A stretch of DNA of 64,000 nucleotides from DATBDN01 sp963715995 (GCA_963715995.1 OY970283.1:1-64000); one strand, 5' to 3'; shown: positions 45,198-54,634, counted from the first letter of the stretch. Program-made: numbers and translations. The notes: generated by a model not told the origin, from the letters alone.

Positions 45198-46639
45198 TTG
45201 AGGCTCCGCTTCGTCGGCTCGGTCTTGGCCGGCTGGAGCGTCGGCAGGTTGCCGATCTCCTGCGTGCCGGGGATGTAGCGCTCGTTGCCCGCCTCGCACT
45301 CGTGCGGCTGGCCCGGGGCCGCCGTGTTCGGGTACGGGTTGGAGTGCAGGAAGCTGTCGTCGCGCAGCGGCTCCTTGAAGCGGTCGGCGGCGGGGCCGTT
45401 GGCCGGAGCCGACGACGGGCCGGCCTCGCTGTTCGGGTTCTGAGGCAGGCCGAGGATCCCGAAGCGCAGGAACGTCCCGATCGAATCGCCCTCCGAGAAC
45501 GAGCTCTGGAGGTTGCGGAAGAACAGCGTCAGGTAGTTGCAGCTCGTCTGCGCCGGAGTGAGGAAGTGGATCGGGTCGCGCAGGACGGTCGCGGTCTCGG
45601 CCAGCCGCCTGATTCCCGGGCTCACGCGGTCGTCGGCCGCCAGCTTGTCGAGCTGGGTGAGCGTGGCGTCGAGCTGGGTCGCCAGCCGCGGCGTCGCGCC
45701 GAGCGAGGACTGGGCCTGCGTGAAGGCCGGCGCGAGGTGCGTCGACGCCGCCGCGAGCGAGGCGAACCCTGGACGCAGGCGCCGGAAGAGCTCCGTGCTG
45801 TCGGCGAGGAACGGCTCCTCGGCGGGCAGCTCGCTCATGGCCGTGTCGAGCGCGAGCGGGCCCAGCGCGATCGTCTGCTGAATCGGCCCGGTCACGCTCG
45901 CAAGCCCGCCGAACGTCTGGTCGAGTGCACCGACGAGCGCACCGTTGGCGGCGGCCACGGGCGCCACTTCCCGGGCGGCGCGCTCGAGCGACGGGAACAG
46001 CGCTGCCAGGCGCGTGCTTGGGCGCAGCAGGTTGCGCATGACCGGCGTCAGGCGAGTCACGACCGGACCCAGGTCGGCCAACGCGCCGTTCAGCGCCTCA
46101 CCGCGCCCCGCCAGGGCGGTGCCGATCTCGTTCAGGTTGCGCGTGGCGGCGCGGCGCGTGGGCGGGTCGAAGATCGAGAAGACGTCGTCGACCTCGACCG
46201 GCTTCACGGTCTTCGGCGCCAGCGGGATGTCCGCTCCGTCGACGAGTCCCTTCCGGGAGCTGCCGCGCGTGATCTCTATGTACTTCAGGCCGAGCGGCGA
46301 GCGCGGGCGGATCGCGATGCGCGAGTCGGCCGGCAGCGGCGCGACGCTCTTCACGAGCTTCAGGTGCAGCCGCGCGCCGACGCTGCCATCGCGGTTGATC
46401 ACGGGGTCGAGCGAGGACATCTGCCCGACCCGCGTGCCGCCGATGCGGATCTCGTTGCCGCGGATCAGCCCCGAGGCGTTCGGAACGACCGCGTCGAGGT
46501 CGTAGACGGGCGTGAACGGCAGGCCCGCGTTGGCGTTGTAGGCCAGGAACACGGCCACGACCGTCGTGAGCACGGTGATCGCGCCCACGAGCACCGGGTT
46601 GGCTGCGAGCCCGACGAAGCCCTGGCGGCGCGGCCTCAT
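45194..46639 (-). CDS. MCE-family lipid-transport protein (third of six)
   Basis: ATG at 46639 in a 4-base overlap, 481 residues. Short basic N-terminus, helix ~14-36, MCE domain ~43-125 (YDLDAVVPNASGLIRGNEIRI, GTRVGQMSSL, LGLKYIEITRG), helical tail, and a C-terminus rich in Pro/Asn with two cysteines. It shares PNTAAPGQPHECEAGN-type ending sequences with no other member. Confidence 0.9.
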   Translation of the reverse strand: MRPRRQGFVGLAANPVLVGAITVLTTVVAVFLAYNANAGLPFTPVYDLDAVVPNASGLIRGNEIRIGGTRVGQMSSLDPVINRDGSVGARLHLKLVKSVAPLPADSRIAIRPRSPLGLKYIEITRGSSRKGLVDGADIPLAPKTVKPVEVDDVFSIFDPPTRRAATRNLNEIGTALAGRGEALNGALADLGPVVTRLTPVMRNLLRPSTRLAALFPSLERAAREVAPVAAANGALVGALDQTFGGLASVTGPIQQTIALGPLALDTAMSELPAEEPFLADSTELFRRLRPGFASLAAASTHLAPAFTQAQSSLGATPRLATQLDATLTQLDKLAADDRVSPGIRRLAETATVLRDPIHFLTPAQTSCNYLTLFFRNLQSSFSEGDSIGTFLRFGILGLPQNPNSEAGPSSAPANGPAADRFKEPLRDDSFLHSNPYPNTAAPGQPHECEAGNERYIPGTQEIGNLPTLQPAKTEPTKRSLK

Positions 46640-47934
46640 CCGTTGCCCTTTCCGAGCAGGAAGTCGAGCAGCTGGTTCTGGCCGCTGCTCGACACCTTCG
46701 CGCCGGAGAAGTGGGCGAAATTCGACTCGCAACCCGGTGCCAGGTGCGAGACGCGTCCCGAGCAGACGTTCACCTGGAGCGCGCCGCGGATGTAGTGACC
46801 GAGCGCGTCCTCCCCGTTCAGCGAGCCCGTGTAGTAGTAGATGAAGCGCATCACGTTCTCGATGCCGCCCGTGTCGTCGAAGCTCGACGACAGCGAAGCC
46901 AGGTCCTGCGACAGCGGCAAGAGCGGCTTCGAGAGGCCGGTCAAGTCCTTGGTCGCCGGGACGAGCGCCGGGAAGGTGCGGCGTGCGTGGTCGGCGGTCT
47001 TGCCTAGCGCCACGAGCGCCGGGGTTGCCTTCGTGACCGCCGGGCCGAGCTGCTGCACGGTTGTGTTGATCGACGAAGCACGGCTCTCCAGCGACTGGAG
47101 CGCCGGTGTCATCTGGTCGGCGAGCGCGCCGAAGTCGTCGGCCGCCGGGCCGAGTCGCTGGAGAAAGCCCGGCAGCTTGTTCAGGTCACGCTCGAGGTTG
47201 TCGCCCTGGGCCGCGGTGGCCTGAGCCGTCACACCCGCCTTGTGGATGAAGCCGCCGAGCTGCTTGCGCCGCTGCGCGAGCGGGGCGAGAACGCGGTCGG
47301 ACTCGCCGACCAGCCGCGCAAGCGTGCGGTTCTGCTTGGCGAGCACCGAGATGACGCGGTCGGTCTGCTCGAGGGCCGGGTCGGCACGCCGCAGCGCGGC
47401 GCGCAGCGCGGTGCCATTGCCCGCCAGGCCCGCGCCCAGCTCGTTGATGATCAGGCGCAGCCGCTGCTGCTGCGGCACGCGCGTGATGTTCTGAACGAGG
47501 TCCTGGTTCACGGGCGTGACCGTCCGGGTGACCGGCAGCAGGTACTCGCCCTTGCCCGGCCCCGAGCGGATGCGGAGCAGGGCCAGCGCCGGCTTCACGC
47601 CGGGACCGCGCGCCTGCGTTGGAGAGCAGTCCACGAACTGCTCGCCGATCAGCGACTGGAGGCCGACCTTGCAGGTGGCGTCGGCGCGGAACGGCCGGAA
47701 CGCCGGATCATTGATCCGCAGGACCACCGCCGCCTTGTTGTCGCGCGTCAGGTCGAGCTTCTCGATCGTGCCGACCTTGACGCCGGCGATCTTCACGTCC
47801 TCCCCGGGGATCAGGAAGCTGGCGTTGTCGAACACCGCACGCACCCTGTAGGTCCCGCCGCCCCCGCTGCCCGCGGAGGCCACGAGCGCGCCGACCAGCG
47901 CGGCCGCGAAGAAGACGAGCAGGCCGCGCTTCAC
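46636..47934 (-). CDS. MCE-family lipid-transport protein (second of six)
   Basis: GTG at 47934 in a 4-base overlap, 432 residues. Helix ~4-22 could be a signal anchor. MCE domain ~28-105 (VRAVFDNASFLIPGEDVKIAG, VKVGTIEKL, LIGEQFVDCSP), helical tail, C-terminal CSGRVSHLAPGCESNF. The presence of a paired cysteine near the C-terminus is shared with other members and may form a disulfide outside the membrane. Confidence 0.9.
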   Translation of the reverse strand: MKRGLLVFFAAALVGALVASAGSGGGGTYRVRAVFDNASFLIPGEDVKIAGVKVGTIEKLDLTRDNKAAVVLRINDPAFRPFRADATCKVGLQSLIGEQFVDCSPTQARGPGVKPALALLRIRSGPGKGEYLLPVTRTVTPVNQDLVQNITRVPQQQRLRLIINELGAGLAGNGTALRAALRRADPALEQTDRVISVLAKQNRTLARLVGESDRVLAPLAQRRKQLGGFIHKAGVTAQATAAQGDNLERDLNKLPGFLQRLGPAADDFGALADQMTPALQSLESRASSINTTVQQLGPAVTKATPALVALGKTADHARRTFPALVPATKDLTGLSKPLLPLSQDLASLSSSFDDTGGIENVMRFIYYYTGSLNGEDALGHYIRGALQVNVCSGRVSHLAPGCESNFAHFSGAKVSSSGQNQLLDFLLGKGNG

Positions 47935-49334
47935 TTGACGACCTCCGACGGGTCGCAGTCCGGGTTGGCGAGCGGCCCGCTGTCGACGAACGGCGCCGAC
48001 GCGTCGCTCAGCGCGGGCAGGCTGGCGCCCGGGCAGCGCTTCAGGTTGCCGCGGTGCAGGTCGGCGTTCTTGCCGCGCTGGGACGGGTCCTTCAGCGTCA
48101 GCGTTCCGCCATCGGAGTCGTCGGAGAACGAGAACGCGTCGAAGACCGGGATCGTGCGCGCGTAGTGGCCGTTGGCGTCGTAGGTCGACGCCGCCGAGCC
48201 GAAGCTGCGGGCGAACCCGACCAAGTCAGGCGCGTAGGGCCTGATGAACGACAGAACCGGCTCCGACTTGTCAAGCGTCTTGACCGCCTGTGGGAACGCC
48301 GTGTCGGCCAGCTTCCCGAGCGCGGGCAGCGTGCGCAGTGCATCCAGCAGGTCGTCCGCCTGGCCGGGCTCGTCGAACAGCAGCCGGAAATCACGGAAGG
48401 CGGGGATTGCACGGTGCACGCTCGGCCGCAGGTCGCGGAGGAACGGCGCCAGCTTGCGCGAGGCGGGGTCGGACGCGCTCACGAGCGCGTGCAGGTCGGT
48501 CAGCGCCGGGCGCACGGAGGCCAGCACGTCGCTGCCCTGGCGCAGCGCCGGCGGCAGGTTCTGGAGCGCCAGCGACAGCGAGCGGTTGTCGGAGCCGAGC
48601 GCGTGCGCCGTCGTGCGTGTGTTCGAGATCAGTGCGGTCAGCTCGCCGCGGCGGCGCGAGAGCGCGTGCAGGGCGCTGCCCGCCTGGACGATGAACTGCT
48701 GGAGCGTGCCGCTGTCGGCGTCGAGCTCGTCGAACAGGTGCGTCGCGGACTGAAGCGCCGCCGGGAAGTAGCGCGCCGACTCGTTCGCGTCGCTGCTGCG
48801 CCCGTCGTACCAGGTGGAGAAGCCGTGGATAACGCCCTGAAGCGACCTGCGCGTGGGCGGGTCGAACGTGTTCAGCAGCTGGTCGATGTCGACGATCGAG
48901 TGCGTGTGGTCGACGTCGATCGCGGCGTCGTCGGGCAGCACCGGGCGATAGCTCGGCCCCGGGCTGATGTCCACGTAGCGCCCGGTTACGGTCGCGATCC
49001 CCGACGCTCGCACCGTCACCGTCGTGCCGGCGTGCAGCCGGCCCCAGCTCTTGGCGATCGACACGCGCACCACGGCCTGCCCGTCGGGCGTCAGGTCGAG
49101 GCTCTCGACGGTGCCGGCCTGCACGCCGCCGATGCGCACGAGGTCGCCGTGCACGAGCTGCCCGGCGTTCTCCATCATCACGCGGTACTCGCGCGTGCCG
49201 CCGCCGCCGACCGTCAGCAGCAGCACGGCAAGCCCGACGGCCACGATCGCCGCCACCGCGAGCATGCGCGAGCCACCGCGGGCATGGCCCGACCGCATGC
49301 GGGGCAAGCCCGTCCGTGGGGGTTCGCGAGTCAC
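47931..49334 (-). CDS. MCE-family lipid-transport protein (first of six)
   Basis: GTG at 49334 is chosen because GAGGAGA precedes it; an ATG at 49397 would add 21 residues. 467 residues; basic N-terminus, helix ~24-42, MCE domain ~49-125 (YRVMMENAGQLVHGDLVRIGG, VQAGTVESL, VTGRYVDISPG). It heads a run of six genes joined by 4-base overlaps. No YrbE/MlaE permease or MlaF-type ATPase gene precedes it. The divergent ABC pair is of the DrrA/DrrB drug/lipid exporter type. Confidence 0.9.
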   Translation of the reverse strand: MTREPPRTGLPRMRSGHARGGSRMLAVAAIVAVGLAVLLLTVGGGGTREYRVMMENAGQLVHGDLVRIGGVQAGTVESLDLTPDGQAVVRVSIAKSWGRLHAGTTVTVRASGIATVTGRYVDISPGPSYRPVLPDDAAIDVDHTHSIVDIDQLLNTFDPPTRRSLQGVIHGFSTWYDGRSSDANESARYFPAALQSATHLFDELDADSGTLQQFIVQAGSALHALSRRRGELTALISNTRTTAHALGSDNRSLSLALQNLPPALRQGSDVLASVRPALTDLHALVSASDPASRKLAPFLRDLRPSVHRAIPAFRDFRLLFDEPGQADDLLDALRTLPALGKLADTAFPQAVKTLDKSEPVLSFIRPYAPDLVGFARSFGSAASTYDANGHYARTIPVFDAFSFSDDSDGGTLTLKDPSQRGKNADLHRGNLKRCPGASLPALSDASAPFVDSGPLANPDCDPSEVVK

Positions 49335-49482
49335 TCTCTCCTCGTGCTCTGCCTGAGCAGCGCCTGATTCCGGGTCAGCGGTCCAGGCTTTGCCCATCGT
49401 ATGCGCAGCTCTGGCCCAAATGCGGCATTGGTGACGCCGCGTCCAAAAACCCACTCGACAGCAGGCCCTAAGGTCACCTGTC

Positions 49483-50463
49483 GTGGAGAACGGCCCCGCC
49501 ATCGAAGCCATCGACCTGGTGAAGCGCTACGGCGACACCGTTGCGCTCGACGGTGTCAGTCTCGACGTGCCACGCGGCGCGGTGCTCGCGCTGCTCGGCC
49601 CGAACGGCGCCGGCAAGACCACGACCGTGCGCGTGCTCACCACGCTGACGGTCCCAACCAGCGGACACGCACGCGTCGCCGGCTTCGACGTCGTCGAGCA
49701 GCCCGTCGAGGTCCGGCGCCGGATGGGCCTGGCCGCGCAGGATGCAACGGTCGACCAGCTGCTGACCGGGCGCGAGAACCTCGTGATGATCGGCGAGCTG
49801 CACGGGCTCGGCCGTCGCCCCTCGCACACCCGCGCCGACGAGCTGCTCGAGCGCTTCGACCTCGCCGACGCCGCCACGCGCCTGACGCGCGACTACTCGG
49901 GCGGGATGCGCCGCCGCCTCGACCTGGCGGCGACCCTGGTCGCGAAGCCGGAGATCTTGTTCCTTGACGAGCCCACAACCGGGCTCGATCCGCGCGCGCG
50001 CCAGGAGCTGTGGGGCGTGCTCGAGCATCTTGTCGAGGGTGGCGTGACGGTGCTGCTGACCACGCAGTACCTCGACGAGGCCGAGCGCCTTGCCGACGAC
50101 ATCGCCGTGGTGGACCACGGCCGCGTGATCGCGCGCGGCGACGCGCGCTCGCTCAAGCGCGAGGTCGGCGGCGACCAGCTGCACGTGGTCGCGACTAGGG
50201 ACGACGACCTCGAGCGAATCGCACAGCTCATGGCCCGCTGCGCGCAGGCCGAGCCGACGGTCGATCAGGCCACGCGCTCGATCACCGCGCCAACCGAAGG
50301 CGGCCCCGGCGCGATCGCGACACTGGCCGGCGAGCTCGCCGCGGCGGGCATCGACGTCGAGGACCTTGGGCTGCGCCAGCCGACGCTGGACGACGTCTTC
50401 CTGACGCTGACCGGCACCCCGGCGGGCGACGCCGATGCTGACCTCGAGGAGGCGGTGGCGTGA
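49483..50463 (+). CDS. DrrA-type ABC transporter ATP-binding protein
   Basis: GTG start, 326 residues. Walker A GPNGAGKTT (39-47), signature YSGGMRRRLDLA, Walker B ILFLDEPTTGLD, switch TTQYLDEAERLADD. The C-terminal ~100 residues include GLRQPTLDDVFLTLTG, the regulatory tail of the daunorubicin-resistance (DrrA) subfamily. Overlaps the permease gene by 4 bases. Divergent from the MCE operon across 148 bases, so shared regulation is plausible. Confidence 0.93.
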   Translation: MENGPAIEAIDLVKRYGDTVALDGVSLDVPRGAVLALLGPNGAGKTTTVRVLTTLTVPTSGHARVAGFDVVEQPVEVRRRMGLAAQDATVDQLLTGRENLVMIGELHGLGRRPSHTRADELLERFDLADAATRLTRDYSGGMRRRLDLAATLVAKPEILFLDEPTTGLDPRARQELWGVLEHLVEGGVTVLLTTQYLDEAERLADDIAVVDHGRVIARGDARSLKREVGGDQLHVVATRDDDLERIAQLMARCAQAEPTVDQATRSITAPTEGGPGAIATLAGELAAAGIDVEDLGLRQPTLDDVFLTLTGTPAGDADADLEEAVA

Positions 50464-51254
50464 ACGAGCTGATGCGCAGCACCTGGGTCATCGCCCGCCG
50501 CGGCCTCGCTCACATGCGCCGCCAGCCTGAGGCGCTCACCGACGCGACGATCCAGCCGATCATGTTCGTGATCCTGTTCGCGTACGTCTTCGGCGGCGCC
50601 ATTCACGTGCCAGGCGGCAGCTACCGCGAGTTCCTGATGGGCGGCATCTTCGCCCAGACGCTCACCTTCGGGCTCTTCGGCACGGCGATGGCTCTGGCCT
50701 ACGACCGCACGAACGGCGCGGTCGACCGCTTCCGCTCGCTGCCGATTCCGCGCACCGCGCTGCTGGCCGGGCACGCGGTCGCCGGCCTGTGCCGGGCGCT
50801 CCTGCCGATCGGCTTGATGTCGATTGCCGGCCTGATCGTCGGCTGGCGCATCCACTCGAGCATCTCGCACGCCATCGCCGGCTATCTGCTGATGATCGCC
50901 TTCGCCTTCGCGGTGATCTGGGTGGGCGTGCTGCTTGCGGCGTGGGTCGGGACCCCCGAAGCCGTGCAGGGGATCGCCTTCGTCGTCGTCTTCCCGCTCA
51001 CGTTCGTGGCCAGCACGTTCGTGCCGACGAGCACGTTGCCGTCGGTGCTGAAGACGGTCGCGGAGTGGAATCCGATCAGCGCCGTGGCGGGCGCGCTGCG
51101 CAGCCTGTTCGGCAACCCCGGCGCGGCCGCTCACGCGAGCTCACCGTGGTCGCTGCGGCACCCGGTCCTCTACTCGGTCATGTGGATCGTCGCGATCATC
51201 GGCGTCTGCGCACCGGTCGCCGGGCGCATGTACCAGCGCTCGATCAGCTCCTAG
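50460..51254 (+). CDS. ABC-2 type permease (DrrB-like)
   Basis: GTG start overlapping the ATPase stop, 264 residues, six hydrophobic segments. MFVILFAYVFGGAI, the YREFLMGGIFAQTL block and FVPTSTLPSVLKTVAEWNPIS are standard ABC-2/DrrB features. With the ATPase it should export a hydrophobic compound or lipid. Its stop codon lies inside a CTAG shared with the convergent secreted-protein gene. Confidence 0.92.
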   Translation: MNELMRSTWVIARRGLAHMRRQPEALTDATIQPIMFVILFAYVFGGAIHVPGGSYREFLMGGIFAQTLTFGLFGTAMALAYDRTNGAVDRFRSLPIPRTALLAGHAVAGLCRALLPIGLMSIAGLIVGWRIHSSISHAIAGYLLMIAFAFAVIWVGVLLAAWVGTPEAVQGIAFVVVFPLTFVASTFVPTSTLPSVLKTVAEWNPISAVAGALRSLFGNPGAAAHASSPWSLRHPVLYSVMWIVAIIGVCAPVAGRMYQRSISS

Positions 51255-51868
51255 GACGCAGGCTTCAGGTTCCAGCGCCAGGTGCGCGACGACTTGGTGT
51301 CGTCGAACGAGTCGCGCTGCGCGTTGCTGCCCTTGATCGCACGGCCCGGCTTCCAGCCCTTCTCGCCGGCGTTGAGCAGGTCCGGCACGTCGATCTGCTT
51401 CGTGCTGGTCTGCTTCTGACCCGAGTCCGAGTCGGTGCAGAACTCGGTCGCCGCGATCCGCTTGCTGGGATCGAGCAGTCCCATGATCGAGTAGTGCCCC
51501 AGCGGGTTCTTGTCGAGCGCGAACGGCACGCTCACGGCATGCTTCGGCAGCGACCCCGCAAGCTTGAAGACCTCGTGGGCGACGTAGGAGCAGTCCTGCT
51601 CCGAGCCGCTCACGTTGAAGCTGACCTTCCCGCCGCCGACCTTGTAGATGCCCGTCCAGCCACCCTCGAACGCGCGGATCGACTTCAGACGGAACACCAC
51701 CCCGGTGATCGTCCAGTTCGTATCGAGCGTCTGACCGTTCGCGCGCGTCGACGTCGTGCCCGACACGGTGCCGCGATAGGTCTTCGCGAACTTGGGCTTG
51801 CTGGTGGCGGCGCCGGCCGGAACGGCAAGGCAACACGCGAGGAGGACGCTTGCAACTGCGATTCGCAT
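51251..51868 (-). CDS. Secreted protein of unknown function
   Basis: From ATG at 51868 this is 205 residues with signal peptide MRIAVASVLLACCLAVPAGA. The mature part is a beta-rich sequence (KTYRGTVSGTTSTR, NWTITGVVFRLKS, GGGKVSFNVSGSEQDC) with two cysteines that could pair, and a charged C-terminus. The stop is shared tail-to-tail with the permease. No family is recognised. Confidence 0.7.
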   Translation of the reverse strand: MRIAVASVLLACCLAVPAGAATSKPKFAKTYRGTVSGTTSTRANGQTLDTNWTITGVVFRLKSIRAFEGGWTGIYKVGGGKVSFNVSGSEQDCSYVAHEVFKLAGSLPKHAVSVPFALDKNPLGHYSIMGLLDPSKRIAATEFCTDSDSGQKQTSTKQIDVPDLLNAGEKGWKPGRAIKGSNAQRDSFDDTKSSRTWRWNLKPAS

Positions 51869-51918
51869 ACGCCCAAACGTAGCGACGGGAGGATGGGCGT
51901 CTGGGCTAGGTTGCGCAC

Positions 51919-52422
51919 GTGGCCGAGCCGCTGACCTTCGCCGACGCGAACCCGATTCAGCGAATGATGCGCCGGTTCGCATCGAGTGGCCCGGGCTCGT
52001 GGGTGTTCGCCAAGGTCGCCCATCACATCGACCGCCCCGTGTTCCGGCTGTCGAAGGGCAGGCGCACGTTCGGCAGCATGGTCACCGGCCTTCCCGTGGT
52101 CATGCTCACGACGACCGGCGCCAAGAGCGGCAAGCCGCGCACGGTGCCGGTGCTCGGCCTGCCCGCCGAGGGCGGCATCGCGGTGATCGCTTCCAACTTC
52201 GGCCAGCGCCGCAACCCGGGTTGGCTCTACAACCTGCGCGCCAAGCCGGAGGGCGAGTTGGCCGTGGAGGGCCTCACGCACCGCTTCCGAGCGACCGAGG
52301 TCGACGGCGAGGCGCGCGCCCGCATCTGGGAGCGGGGCCTGAAGGTCTACCCCGGCTGGACCCAGTACGAGCGGCGCGCCGCGCATCGCGACATCGTCGT
52401 TTTCCTGCTCGAGCCGGCTTAG
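51919..52422 (+). CDS. Deazaflavin (F420)-dependent nitroreductase-family protein
   Basis: GTG start, 167 residues. The block VVMLTTTGAKSGKPRTVPVLGL and the later IASNFGQRRNPGWLYNLRA are the signature of the Ddn-type split-barrel family that binds coenzyme F420. The C-terminal PGWTQYERRAAHRDIVVFLLEP is also typical. This supports an actinobacterial host. Substrate unknown (menaquinone or xenobiotic reduction in relatives). Overlaps the MFS gene end by 4 bases. Confidence 0.9.
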   Translation: MAEPLTFADANPIQRMMRRFASSGPGSWVFAKVAHHIDRPVFRLSKGRRTFGSMVTGLPVVMLTTTGAKSGKPRTVPVLGLPAEGGIAVIASNFGQRRNPGWLYNLRAKPEGELAVEGLTHRFRATEVDGEARARIWERGLKVYPGWTQYERRAAHRDIVVFLLEPA

Positions 52423-53846
52423 CCGAGCGCGGCTTCCTCGCGCGCCTTGTGCGGCAGGCGGAAGACCGCCAGGAACGCGAGCCCCAGCGGGATCAGGCTC
52501 AGCAGTGAGGTGTTGGTGACCGCGGTCACCGCCGTGTGGTGATGGTCGACGTAGGAGAAGAAGATCGTCGCCAGCACCGCGATGCCGATCGCGCCGCCGA
52601 GCTGCTGGATCGCGTTCAGCACGCCGGAGGCGGAGCCGACCTCGTGTGGCTCCACGCCCGCGAGGATGAAGTCGAACAGCGGCGGCAGCGCCGCGCCCAT
52701 GCCCACGCCGGCCAGGAACTCGCCCGGCACGATGGTCCAGCTCGACACGTCGGCTCCGGCGCCGTGAACCATCGCGGCCATCAGCGCGATACCGGCGCCC
52801 ATGACCACGAACCCGACCTGCATGGAGATGCGCCCGAAGTGCTTGGCGAGCGGGTACGACGCCGGCGCCGAGACCACGATGCCGACTGCGAACGGCGCCA
52901 GCGTGAGCCCGGTGCGCAGCGGTGAGAAGCCCTCGCCCAACTGGCAGAAGAGCGACAGGACCAGGTTCAGGCCGATCATCGCGGCGAAGAAGCACACCGC
53001 CACGACCAGGCCGCTGGTGAAGGCCCCGTTGCGCAGGAGCGATGGCGCGATCAGCGCGTGCTCGCGGTGGCTGCGCTCCCAGAGCGCGAACGCGCCGAAG
53101 AGCAGCAGCGAGCCGGCCAGCAGCGCGAGGCACCAGGCGGGCCAGCCGAGCTCCCGGCCCTGGACGAGCGGGTAGATCAGGGCAAACGACGCCGCTGTGG
53201 CGAGCGTGGCTCCGACCGGGTCGAGGCGCGTGCCGGGCACGCCATGGGTGCGCGGCATCAGGCGGATTGCGCCGACCAGGCCGACGATTCCGAGCGGTAC
53301 GTTCACCAGGAAGATCGCGCGCCAGCCCAGGCCGAAGAGGTTGCCGTCGGTGAGCGCGCCACCGAGGATCGGGGCGATGACGGCGGACAGGCCGATCACG
53401 GGACCGAACACGGCGAACGCCTTGGTCAGCTGATCGTCGTCGAAGACCTCTTTCAACATCCCGAAGCCCTGGGGAATCAGCAGCGCGCCGAAGCCGCCCT
53501 GGGCCACGCGCGCGATGATCAGCACGGTCGAGTCCGGCGCCGCGGCGCACAGGCTGGACGCCGTCGTGAAGCCGACGATGCCTGCGATGAACAGGCGCCG
53601 GCGCCCGAGCAGGTCGCCCAGGCGGGCGCCCGTGATCAGCAGCACGGCGAAGGCGAGCGTGTAGGCGGCGCCCATCCACTGAAGCGTGGAGGTGCTGCCG
53701 CCGAGGTCGGCGCGGATTGACGGCGCGGCCACGTTGACGATCGTCCCGTCGATCAGATCCATCACCTCGGCGACGAGCACGATCGCGAGAACGGCGCACG
53801 GGCGGGTGGTGCGGGACTTGGATGGGGCGGCGAGAGTGGCAGTCAT
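52419..53846 (-). CDS. MFS drug exporter, DHA2 (EmrB/QacA) family
   Basis: ATG at 53846 with AGGAG 9 bases upstream, 475 residues and ~14 membrane segments. Motif D-like LIDGTIVNVAAPSI, motif A GARLGDLLGRRRLFIAG, and LGGALTDGNLFGLGWRAIFLVNVPLG in the C motif region identify the 14-TM DHA2 drug:H+ antiporters. Divergent from a TetR gene, with a regular operator array between them. This is a self-regulated efflux module in which the TetR presumably represses both. Confidence 0.93.
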   Translation of the reverse strand: MTATLAAPSKSRTTRPCAVLAIVLVAEVMDLIDGTIVNVAAPSIRADLGGSTSTLQWMGAAYTLAFAVLLITGARLGDLLGRRRLFIAGIVGFTTASSLCAAAPDSTVLIIARVAQGGFGALLIPQGFGMLKEVFDDDQLTKAFAVFGPVIGLSAVIAPILGGALTDGNLFGLGWRAIFLVNVPLGIVGLVGAIRLMPRTHGVPGTRLDPVGATLATAASFALIYPLVQGRELGWPAWCLALLAGSLLLFGAFALWERSHREHALIAPSLLRNGAFTSGLVVAVCFFAAMIGLNLVLSLFCQLGEGFSPLRTGLTLAPFAVGIVVSAPASYPLAKHFGRISMQVGFVVMGAGIALMAAMVHGAGADVSSWTIVPGEFLAGVGMGAALPPLFDFILAGVEPHEVGSASGVLNAIQQLGGAIGIAVLATIFFSYVDHHHTAVTAVTNTSLLSLIPLGLAFLAVFRLPHKAREEAALG

Positions 53847-53873
53847 GAGACGAGCTCCTGTGTGGAATGTGAG

Positions 53874-53918
53874 CGAACGGTGTTCGTTACGAACACTGTA
53901 CGTCACGAACGCCGTTCG
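53874..53918. promoter_or_regulatory. Operator array: three CGAAC-N3-GTTCG dyads
   Basis: Half-sites occur every 8 bp: CGAAC 53874, GTTCG 53882, CGAAC 53890, GTACG 53898 (one mismatch), CGAAC 53906, GTTCG 53914. They make three dyads with a 16-bp period covering the start-proximal part of the divergent MFS/TetR gap. This is the probable binding site of the TetR protein. Confidence 0.7.
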
Positions 53919-53938
53919 CGTCAAGTTAGACTCTGCTC

Positions 53939-54634
53939 ATGCCACGGAGCACGCGTGATCGCCCGGCGAAGGAGCCACTCAGCCTCGAGTCGGTCGTCGA
54001 GGCAGGCCTGCGTGTGCTGCGCGCCGAGGGAATCGAGGCGGTGTCGATGCGCCGCGTCGCGGCTGAGCTCGATACCGGGCAGGCGTCGCTCTACGTGTAC
54101 GTGGAGAACCGCCAGGACCTGCTGAACCAGATGTTCGACGCCGTGGCAGGAACGGTCGACCTTTCCGAGCCGCCCGATCCGGCGCGCTGGCGCGAACAGC
54201 TCGAGCGGATGCTCACCGCGACCCGTGATGCGATGGACCGCCACCCGGGCATCGCCCGCGTGCCGCTGGCCAACATCCCGGTCACCCCGGCCGCGACCAA
54301 GGCGGCCGACTACGTCATCGGCCTGCTGCGCGCGGGCGGGATCCCCGACCAGAGCGCGGCTTGGTTCGTGGACGTCGTCTTCCTCTACGTGAACGCCGCG
54401 TCGTTCGAGACGAGCATCTACGCGACCGAGCCGAGTGATTTCGCGGCCCACCACGAGCACGTGCACCAGGTGTTCTCGGCCCTCGATCCCGAGCAGTACC
54501 CGAACATGGTCACGATGATCCCGGAGCTGATGTCTGGGGACGGCGACCAGCGTTTTGCATTCGGCCTGCGGCTGATGATCAACGGCCTCCTGAGCACCGA
54601 GGCGCCAACGCCGCACGGCACCCCGGGCGCCTGA
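53939..54634 (+). CDS. TetR-family transcriptional regulator
   Basis: The product has 231 residues. HTH at ~25-60: VVEAGLRVLRAEGIEAVSM followed by RRVAAELDTGQASLYVYVENR, a TetR_N domain. The C-terminal ~150 residues (ligand-binding) include RHPGIARVPLANIPVTPAA and helix VDVVFLYVNAASFETSIYA, resembling TetR_C members that control efflux. Divergent from the DHA2 pump. It should bind the 45-bp operator array immediately upstream. Confidence 0.92.
   Translation: MPRSTRDRPAKEPLSLESVVEAGLRVLRAEGIEAVSMRRVAAELDTGQASLYVYVENRQDLLNQMFDAVAGTVDLSEPPDPARWREQLERMLTATRDAMDRHPGIARVPLANIPVTPAATKAADYVIGLLRAGGIPDQSAAWFVDVVFLYVNAASFETSIYATEPSDFAAHHEHVHQVFSALDPEQYPNMVTMIPELMSGDGDQRFAFGLRLMINGLLSTEAPTPHGTPGA

Noticed and set aside
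50460..51254. DrrB-type permease as a stand-in YrbE for the MCE operon
   Set aside because: Its blocks are ABC-2/DrrB type, not the MlaE/YrbE fold, and it is divergently transcribed; kept only as a question.
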